Shown here piece after piece: positions 57,823-64,000 of a stretch of DNA of 64,000 nucleotides. The stretch lies in contig NZ_JAAXMS010000001.1 of assembly GCF_012290005.1 (NCBI RefSeq), positions 930,001-994,000 of the forward strand, read 5' to 3'. The notes beneath the pieces were generated by a model. It saw only the letters and a program-made list of their open reading frames with translations. It did not search any database and had not been told where the DNA came from. The DNA comes from Crateriforma spongiae (GTDB lineage Bacteria; Planctomycetota; Planctomycetia; Pirellulales; Pirellulaceae). The translations under genes were made by a program, and so were the position numbers. The stretch's first letter is position 1. Each line of letters opens with the position of its first letter.

Positions 57823-58905
57823 CTAGCGGGCGACCGGTTCGATGTTGGTGGTGATGTCAAAGCCCATGTCGCGGATCATGTCATAATCGACTTGCGGCGG
57901 TTGTCCCTTGGTCGTCAGGTAATCGCCGACAAACAGGCTGTTGGCCACATACAGACCCATCGGCTGCATGTGACGCAAGTGGATTTCGCGGCCGCCAGCG
58001 ATGCGGATTTCACGATCCGGATTGACGAACCGGAACATCGCCAACGCCTTCAAGCAGTCGTTGGGCGACATCGCTTGGGTGCCTTCCAGCGGAGTGCCGT
58101 CGATCGCATTCAGAATGTTCAGCGGGATTGAATGCACGCCCAGATCTTTTAGGTCAAACGCCATCTGCACGATGTCGTCGTGGGATTCACCCATCCCGAT
58201 GATCCCACCGCTGCACATTTCCATTCCCGCGTCGCGAACGTTTTGCAGGGTTTGCTTGCGGTCTTCGTAGGTGTGCGTCGAACAGATGTGACCGTAATAG
58301 TTTTCGCTGGTGTTCAGGTTGTGGTTGATGCGATCAACACCGGCGGCGAACAAACGATCGGCTTGTTCGCGGTCCAGCAGCCCGAGGCTGGCGCAAATGT
58401 CCAAGTCATACTTGGCTTTGATTTCCGGCACGATGGATTCGACCGCGTTCATTTCACGCTCGTTCGGGCCGCGAGCGGAGATGACCAGGCAATAGGTCTT
58501 CGCACCCCGTTCGTGCGCCAGCTTGGCCGCTTCCATCAAGCGATCACGCTGCAGAATGTTGTACTTGGGAACCGGCGCGTTGCTGACCTTGGACTGGCTG
58601 CAGTAGCTGCAGTCTTCCGGGCACAAGCCGCTTTTCGCGTTCATCAGAAAGTACAGCTGGACGGTACGGCCGAAATGCTTTTGGCGGATCCGGAAACCGG
58701 CGGCCATGATCGCCGGGACGTCTAGGTCCGACGCGCTGACGATCGCCAACGCGTCTTCACGGCTGATCGTTTCGCCGGCCAGCACCGACGAGGCCAGTGA
58801 GTCATAGAAACCGGGTTCCGCCATCGGCTTGGCGTTGATCGCCACGTCGGAATCGGTGGAAACGGGAGGCAGGGTCTCCGGGGTGGCCGCGTCGGTGGTC
58901 GACAT
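57823..58905 (-). CDS. bioB: Biotin synthase
   Basis: Radical-SAM enzyme that inserts sulfur into dethiobiotin, 360 aa. The radical-SAM cluster is C95-x3-C99-x2-C102 (GLCPEDCSYCSQSK). Further BioB blocks: YCLVISARGPNEREMN, NHNLNTSENYYGHICSTHTYEDR, MCSGGIIGMGESHDD and GGREIHLRHMQPMGLYVANSLFVGDYLTTKGQ. The N-terminal ~50 residues are an extension relative to E. coli. No other bio genes are adjacent. Confidence 0.95.
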   Translation of the reverse strand: MSTTDAATPETLPPVSTDSDVAINAKPMAEPGFYDSLASSVLAGETISREDALAIVSASDLDVPAIMAAGFRIRQKHFGRTVQLYFLMNAKSGLCPEDCSYCSQSKVSNAPVPKYNILQRDRLMEAAKLAHERGAKTYCLVISARGPNEREMNAVESIVPEIKAKYDLDICASLGLLDREQADRLFAAGVDRINHNLNTSENYYGHICSTHTYEDRKQTLQNVRDAGMEMCSGGIIGMGESHDDIVQMAFDLKDLGVHSIPLNILNAIDGTPLEGTQAMSPNDCLKALAMFRFVNPDREIRIAGGREIHLRHMQPMGLYVANSLFVGDYLTTKGQPPQVDYDMIRDMGFDITTNIEPVAR

Positions 58906-59170
58906 GATCTATCGGGCTCGCTGAATTCGATGAACAGGATCGGGGACGCCGTCCTTGACGCGATTTCCGTGGCGCGACCGGACTTTTGGGTCCGCAAAAA
59001 GCGGATTCGTATCGGTCGGCCCCTCGCATCGGGCGGGCTTTTGCATCTGCGGTGCAGATCGTTCAACATGGTGGCCCTTGGCCGACAATTCAGCAAGAGC
59101 GGCCGACCGCCGCGTACCCATTTGTGAACCGTCTGCGTTGGATCCCACCGAACCTGATCGAAGTCCCCAA

Positions 59171-59737
59171 ATGGGGCCCCAAGCTTGGACATTGCGTCTG
59201 GGGTGTCTGGCCGAACTGGCATCGGCGTCCGCTCCGGCGTCCGCGTCGAATCGTCCTTTGGGCCGCGGCGACCGAGTTTTGGTGCGGACATCGCGGGGTG
59301 TGGAGCTGGGGGAACTGGTGTCGCCGGTGAGGTGGAATTTCCTACAAGGGCGTCAAGGTGGGCCCTCGCCGCAGATACTGCGCCGCACCACACCCCAGGA
59401 CGAATTGCTGATTCGACGGTTGGATCGGCATCGATGCGAAGCGGTGGAGGCTTGTCGCGACGCAATCCGATCGGCAGGGATCGTGGCGACGCTGTTGGAC
59501 GTCGATCACTTGTTCGACGGCGGGACGCTGTTGCTGCATTTTCTGGGCGACGTTCCCGAGCAGATCGACGCGATCACCGGCGACATTGTGCGACAATATG
59601 AAGCAGTGGTTCGCACCGGTGAATTTGCCGAATTGCTGGAAACCGGATGCGGTCCGGGGTGCGGCACCGACGCCGCCAAAGGTTGCGTCGGTTGCGTGTC
59701 CTGTGCCGCCCATGCGGCCTGTCGCACGGCCCGCTGA
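59171..59737 (+). CDS. PSP1-domain (RicT/YaaT-like) protein
   Basis: A 188-aa protein whose central block RGDRVLVRTSRGVELGELVSPV ... LDVDHLFDGGTLLLHFLGDVPEQIDAITGDIVRQYEAVV matches the PSP1 C-terminal domain of YaaT/RicT. The end is cysteine-rich (CGPGCGTDAAKGCVGCVSCAAHAAC), six to eight Cys suited to an Fe-S cluster, as in the Bacillus RicTAF complex. The start at 59171 is the last ATG before the conserved part. It converges on leuS with a 28-bp gap. Confidence 0.82.
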   Translation: MGPQAWTLRLGCLAELASASAPASASNRPLGRGDRVLVRTSRGVELGELVSPVRWNFLQGRQGGPSPQILRRTTPQDELLIRRLDRHRCEAVEACRDAIRSAGIVATLLDVDHLFDGGTLLLHFLGDVPEQIDAITGDIVRQYEAVVRTGEFAELLETGCGPGCGTDAAKGCVGCVSCAAHAACRTAR

Positions 59738-59765
59738 ATTGGCGTTGGCGCGAGACGCCGATTCG

Positions 59766-62606
59766 TCAGGGTTTGATGACGAAGTTGACCAGACGCCCGG
59801 GCACGGCGATTTTCTTGACGACCGTTTTCCCGTCCACCAGCGACTGGACTTTGTCGTCGTCCAACGCGGCTTGGATCATGTCGTCCGGTTTGGCGTCGGC
59901 GGGGACCTTGATCTTCGTCTTCACCTTGCCGTTCAGTTGGACCGGGATCTCGATCGTTGATTCGCGGATCGCATCTTCGTCCCAGGTCGGCCAGGTGGCA
60001 TGGGCGATCGAATCATCGTGACCCAGGCGGTTCCAAAGTTCTTCGGCCAAGTGCGGGGCATAGGGCGACAACAGAACGAGGAACGAATTCATCGCTTCGA
60101 TCGGTCGTTCGTCTTGGCGGGTGAAGAAGTTGGTGAACTCCATCATCCGTGCGATTGCCGTGTTGAAGCTGAGCCCTTCGGTGTCTTCGGTCACCTTTTT
60201 GATCGTCTGGTGAAGGACACGGTTCTGTTCTTCGTTGCAGGGCTGGTCGACCAATTCGGCACACAGTTGATCGTCATCGGATTTCGCATCCACGATCATT
60301 CGCCAAACGCGATCCAAGAAGTTTCGCACACCGCCGACGCCGGACATGTTCCAGGGCTTGGTGGCTTCGAGCGGTCCCATGAACATTTCATACAGACGCA
60401 GCGAGTCGGCACCGTATTCACGCACCACCGCGTCAGGGTTGACGACATTGCCACGACTCTTGGACATCTTGTCGGCTTTGGCGATGACTTCGATGTCGGT
60501 TCCTTTGACGTACAACTTGCCTTTGCGTTTTTCCGTCGCATCATCGTCAAGGTCGTGGCCGTCGGTGCTTCGCAACACCAAAGTCTTGTCGTCTTCTTTG
60601 CCTCGCACCGCTTCGATGCCGACGTCGGCCAGAGTTTTCTGGTGCTGTTGGGCCTGATCTTCGCTCAAGTGAAATTGTGCTTGGCCCAAGATCATGCCTT
60701 GGTTGACCAGCCGTCCGAACGGTTCGGCGCAGGTCACGTGTCCGCGGTCGTACAAGACCTTGTGCCAGAACCGGGCGTACAACAGGTGCAGCACGGCGTG
60801 TTCGGCACCGCCCACGTACAGGTCGACGGGCATCCAAGCCTTTTCCAGCTCGGGGTCGATCATGCATTGGTCATTTTTCGGATCGATGTACCGCAGGTAG
60901 TACCAGCAAGATCCCGCCCACTGGGGCATGGTGTTGGTTTCGCGTCGGAAACGCCGTCCGTCCAATTCGACGATCAACCAGTCGTCGTCGGCCTTGGCCA
61001 GCGGCGGTTCGGGGCGGCCGTGGGGTTTGAAGTCTTCCAATTCCGGCAGCGTCACCGGCAAGTCTTCGGCCGGCACGGTGCGTTTGCGGCCGGTCAGTTC
61101 GCCGGCTTCGTCAATTTCATGAAGCACGGGGAACGGTTCGCCCCAGAAACGCTGGCGGCTGAACAACCAATCGCGAAGCTTGTAATTGACCGCGGCTCGG
61201 CCCAGGTGATCGCCGTCCAGCGATTCGGTCACGGCCTTCTTCACTTGGTCTGTCGTCTGGCCATCAAACGGGCCGCTGTTGATCGCCACACCGGTGGCCG
61301 AGAAACAGGCTTTGCCGGCCAAGATGGCTTCGCGTCGGGGATCATCGTCATCGGGCCCGACGACGGGAATCACGGGCAAGTCGAATGCTTGGGCAAACTC
61401 AAAATCGCGTTCATCGTGCGCCGGGACCGCCATGATCGCGCCCGTTCCGTAACCGGCCAAAACATAGTCGGCGACCCAGATCGGAATGGGCTTTCCGTTG
61501 ACCGGGTTGATCGCGTGCGATCCGGTGAAGACGCCGGTTTTGTTCTTGTCGCCTTCGGTGCGTTCTCGATCACTTTTGAAGGAGGCTTGTTCGCAATACT
61601 TTTTGACTTGCTGCGATTGATCTTCGGTGGTCAATCGTTCCAGCATCGGATGCTCCGGTGCAACGACCATGTACGTCGCGCCGAACAGGGTGTCGGGCCG
61701 AGTCGTGTAGACGCGCAGGGCATCGGTGGGGTCCGTCGGAAAGCCCGACGCGCCACGTTCGGCTTTCCAAGCGTCGAACTGGTCGGCCGGGCCGATGAAG
61801 AAATCGACTTCCGCGCCGGTGCTGCGTCCGATCCAATCCTGCTGCAGTTTTTTGATGCCGACGGGCCAGTCCAAGTCGTCCAGGCCGGACAACAGTCGTT
61901 CGGAATAGGCCGTGATTCGCAACATCCACTGACGCAGCGGAATACGTTTGACCGGATAGCCGCCACGTTCGCTTTTGCCATCGATCACTTCTTCGTTGGC
62001 CAACACGGTTCCCAACTCGGGACACCAATTCACCAACGCGTCGTCTTGATAGGCCAGACGATGATCGTCCTGGTACGATTCGATCGCCGCATCACCTTGG
62101 GCGGCGATTTCCGCTGGGATCGGCAATTCGGAAATCGGACGACCCTTTTGTTGTTCGTCGTCGAACCAGGTGTCGTACAGGACCAGAAAGATCCACTGGG
62201 TCCAACGGAAATAGTCTTCGTCGGTTGTCGCGACGACCCGATCCCAGTCGTAGCTGAAACCCAGCATCTTCAGCTGGCGTGTGAAGTTGTCGATATTCCG
62301 TTGCGTCTGGATCCGCGGATGCTCGCCGGTGCTGATTGCGTGTTCCTCGGCGGGCAATCCGAACGAATCGAAACCGATCGGGTGCAGCACGCTTTCGCCG
62401 CGCAGACGCGCGAACCGTGAAACAATGTCCGTCGCCGTGTAGCCTTCGGGGTGACCGACGTGCAGACCGTCGCCGCTGGGATAGGGGAACATGTCCAGCA
62501 CGTAGCGTTTGGTCCCGCCGGGCAAACGTGGCGTGGCGAACGTGCGATGGGTCTGCCAGTATTCTTGCCAGCGGGGTTCGATTTCGGCGGGGTTGTAACG
62601 CGGCAT
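59766..62606 (-). CDS. leuS: Leucyl-tRNA synthetase
   Basis: Class I aminoacyl-tRNA synthetase that charges tRNA-Leu, 946 aa, longer than E. coli (860) by insertions between conserved blocks. HIGH is HVGH at 49-52 ([20 protein letters not shown]), KMSKS is exact at 713-717 ([13 protein letters not shown]). The editing domain is present ([34 protein letters not shown]). Start at 62606 ([17 protein letters not shown]) is the family start; upstream in-frame sequence is Pro/Arg-rich. It converges on the PSP1 gene. Confidence 0.96.
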   Translation of the reverse strand: MPRYNPAEIEPRWQEYWQTHRTFATPRLPGGTKRYVLDMFPYPSGDGLHVGHPEGYTATDIVSRFARLRGESVLHPIGFDSFGLPAEEHAISTGEHPRIQTQRNIDNFTRQLKMLGFSYDWDRVVATTDEDYFRWTQWIFLVLYDTWFDDEQQKGRPISELPIPAEIAAQGDAAIESYQDDHRLAYQDDALVNWCPELGTVLANEEVIDGKSERGGYPVKRIPLRQWMLRITAYSERLLSGLDDLDWPVGIKKLQQDWIGRSTGAEVDFFIGPADQFDAWKAERGASGFPTDPTDALRVYTTRPDTLFGATYMVVAPEHPMLERLTTEDQSQQVKKYCEQASFKSDRERTEGDKNKTGVFTGSHAINPVNGKPIPIWVADYVLAGYGTGAIMAVPAHDERDFEFAQAFDLPVIPVVGPDDDDPRREAILAGKACFSATGVAINSGPFDGQTTDQVKKAVTESLDGDHLGRAAVNYKLRDWLFSRQRFWGEPFPVLHEIDEAGELTGRKRTVPAEDLPVTLPELEDFKPHGRPEPPLAKADDDWLIVELDGRRFRRETNTMPQWAGSCWYYLRYIDPKNDQCMIDPELEKAWMPVDLYVGGAEHAVLHLLYARFWHKVLYDRGHVTCAEPFGRLVNQGMILGQAQFHLSEDQAQQHQKTLADVGIEAVRGKEDDKTLVLRSTDGHDLDDDATEKRKGKLYVKGTDIEVIAKADKMSKSRGNVVNPDAVVREYGADSLRLYEMFMGPLEATKPWNMSGVGGVRNFLDRVWRMIVDAKSDDDQLCAELVDQPCNEEQNRVLHQTIKKVTEDTEGLSFNTAIARMMEFTNFFTRQDERPIEAMNSFLVLLSPYAPHLAEELWNRLGHDDSIAHATWPTWDEDAIRESTIEIPVQLNGKVKTKIKVPADAKPDDMIQAALDDDKVQSLVDGKTVVKKIAVPGRLVNFVIKP

Positions 62607-63209
62607 CGGTATCGCAGTCGAGTCGTCGGGAAAGAGGGGATCACGGCGGAGCGCCAGCATCGCCGCCATCGCCCGGGACAAAGGATTCGGCGGGCTGGGC
62701 AACGCCAGGGCATCGCGAGGCGGGATTCTAGGACAACGTCGTGGAAGCTTCCATGACCGGGCAATCGCCGACGGGGGACCTACGTGTCACCGCAATCGAC
62801 GTTGACAGCGGTCCGCGGCGGCTGTTATCCCGCGATTGACGACCGGATCCGTCCCCCTTTCAGCGATCCCTTTGTGGCCAAATCGGCGAACCTGCCGGAG
62901 ACATGTTCACACAGGCGGTCGTGCTGTTGACCGACGTTTGTGACCGCCCGCCGGATGTGAAGGTTCGGCAGCGACGGATCCCCCCACCGACCAACCAGGC
63001 TTCATCGCCAGCGTTCTTTTTGCGGGAAAAGGACGCCATCCGTGCCTGTCAAAGGTTTCGCAGCCGCGTGACCTTTGGTGTACGGACGTGTCAGGATCAC
63101 CGCGCGACGATTACTGGGTCAATCGTCTCGACAATGACCTGCGGCGATGAAGTCACGACGCACCGGGGTGCGCTACGACGTGCCCCGGTGCGGGGATACA
63201 ATCGCCAGC
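62607..63209. other. 603-bp intergenic region between leuS and the LRR gene
   Basis: Divergent spacer that should hold the leuS promoter and the promoter of the LRR gene. No convincing gene. A 10-bp stem (CGCACCGGGG 63159-63168; CCCCGGTGCG 63183-63192) lies 17 bp before the LRR start, without a T-run. No tRNA or T-box hallmarks seen. Confidence 0.5.
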
Positions 63210-64000
63210 ATGCCGACCAACGATCCCCAGCGCGAAGCCGCGACTGACGACGCAGCGTCTGACGAACAAGTCAACGCCGATGCAGCCACCGACGTCGAAA
63301 ACGGAACCGACCAAGATCCCGCTTCGCCGGGTGTCCAAGGTGATTCGGTGTCTGACCCCGCCGATGACGTCCTGCCAGGCGATGACACGGGTTTGGACGA
63401 CGCTCCGCCGGTGACCGTCCAGGATGAACGACGGCGTCGACGCCGAAAGAAACAGTTGGCTGTGGCCGTCGCAGTGATCGCGGCGGTGATTGCTGTGGTC
63501 GTGTTCTGGGGCGGCGAATCGCTGGACGTGATGCCCGAGACGACTGAGGAAGTTCCCGCGGCCCAGCGATTTCACGCTCTGGTTGAACAGATTCGTGCCG
63601 ATGAACTGCAGTCGATCCACGTGACCGAATATGAGGTCACCGACGCGATGTGCCAGCAATTGCGGGGCTTGGACAGTTTGCAACACGTGATCTTTGACCA
63701 AGGCAGCATTGGTGACGAAGGCTTGGCGGCGATCGCTTCGCTGCCCAAGCTGCAGCACGTCCGCTTGCGGTTGTCGCCGATCACCGACAAAGGCTTGGCG
63801 TCGCTGACCGAATGTTCCGATCTGTGGCTGATCAATCTGCCGCACAGCCGGGTGACGGCCGACGGCGTCGCTCAACTTGGCAAACTTCCGCGGTTAAGAC
63901 AGCTGCGTTTGGGAACCGATCGAGCGGGCAATGACATTTGCCGCGCGATCGCCGGTTTGACTTCGCTGCGCGGCATTCATCTGATCGGCATCGGGGTGAC
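63210..64000 (+). CDS. LRR-containing single-pass membrane protein, partial
   Basis: Open to the right edge, 263 codons visible. Residues 1-72 are acidic and Ala/Asp-rich, then a basic stretch (RRRRRRKK) and one helix (about 82-99, LAVAVAVIAAVIAVVVFW). From about 150 come leucine-rich repeat units (GLDSLQHVIFDQGSIGDEGLAAIASLPKLQHVRLRLSPITDKGLASL), the cysteine-free 24-residue type common in planctomycetes. It probably scaffolds protein contacts outside the membrane; the C-terminus is unknown. Confidence 0.78.
   Translation, partial: MPTNDPQREAATDDAASDEQVNADAATDVENGTDQDPASPGVQGDSVSDPADDVLPGDDTGLDDAPPVTVQDERRRRRRKKQLAVAVAVIAAVIAVVVFWGGESLDVMPETTEEVPAAQRFHALVEQIRADELQSIHVTEYEVTDAMCQQLRGLDSLQHVIFDQGSIGDEGLAAIASLPKLQHVRLRLSPITDKGLASLTECSDLWLINLPHSRVTADGVAQLGKLPRLRQLRLGTDRAGNDICRAIAGLTSLRGIHLIGIGV

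Noticed and set aside
60000-62420. 806-aa open frame on the plus strand
   Set aside because: Complete antisense shadow of leuS; the minus strand has the intact HIGH and KMSKS motifs, and the plus frame shows Arg/Gln/Val-rich low-pattern sequence.

Overview
The window looks like a chromosomal segment of a planctomycete, most likely a marine Pirellulales/Rhodopirellula-type organism. The clues are two secreted formylglycine-type sulfatases, a chlamydia-like V-type ATPase, an Na+-NQR operon, PVC-style secreted proteins, a GAF-HlyD plus M50-HlyD exporter pair, and a nested palindromic dispersed repeat of the kind I associate with Rhodopirellula genomes. This is inference from gene content; no 16S rRNA gene or other strict taxonomic marker is present. 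I saw no rRNA, tRNA, CRISPR array, prophage or intact insertion sequence.

Layout. 1-8.1 kb: the tail of an RND efflux pump, followed after 10 bp by a seven-gene V-type ATPase operon in the order B-D-I-K-E-DUF2764-A. 8.2-19.4 kb: glycogen debranching enzyme, a GNAT acetyltransferase, two sulfatases, a PhoD-like phosphatase, an M14 deacylase, a K+-channel-like protein, a SAM hydrolase and a PIG-L deacetylase. 19.4-28.4 kb: the M50-HlyD/GAF-HlyD pair, DUF2237, a DUF5009 acyltransferase-like membrane protein, a 59-residue DUF2256 gene, DUF502 and ComF. 28.4-36 kb: a 1.3 kb gene-poor stretch, an ECF sigma factor with an intrinsic terminator, PAP2, CoaD, a class V aminotransferase, a small membrane protein and a Tat-exported propeller-like protein. 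35.5-43 kb: the complete nqrABCDEF operon ending in an ApbE-NqrM fusion gene, with a TGTGA-N6-TCACA palindrome upstream of nqrA. 43.7-64 kb: TypA, small secreted proteins, aldo/keto reductase, PRPP synthase with a stand-alone GlmU-type pyrophosphorylase, an aspartic protease-like protein, YacG, the palindromic repeat, a serpin, a coiled-coil protein, a GH30-like glycosidase, GreA with a promoter and leader terminator, BioB, a PSP1-domain protein, LeuRS, and the start of an LRR membrane protein.

How the genes fit together. The strongest theme is sodium bioenergetics. The V-ATPase proteolipid keeps the polar ligand set of Na+-binding rotor rings, and the window also carries a complete Na+-translocating NADH:quinone reductase with its own flavin-transfer and iron-maturation factor. 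A second theme is breakdown and remodelling of sulfated or phosphorylated polysaccharide by secreted enzymes (sulfatases, PhoD, GH30-like). The least understood unit is the GAF-HlyD/M50-HlyD pair, which looks like a self-contained export or processing machine with no ABC partner in this window.
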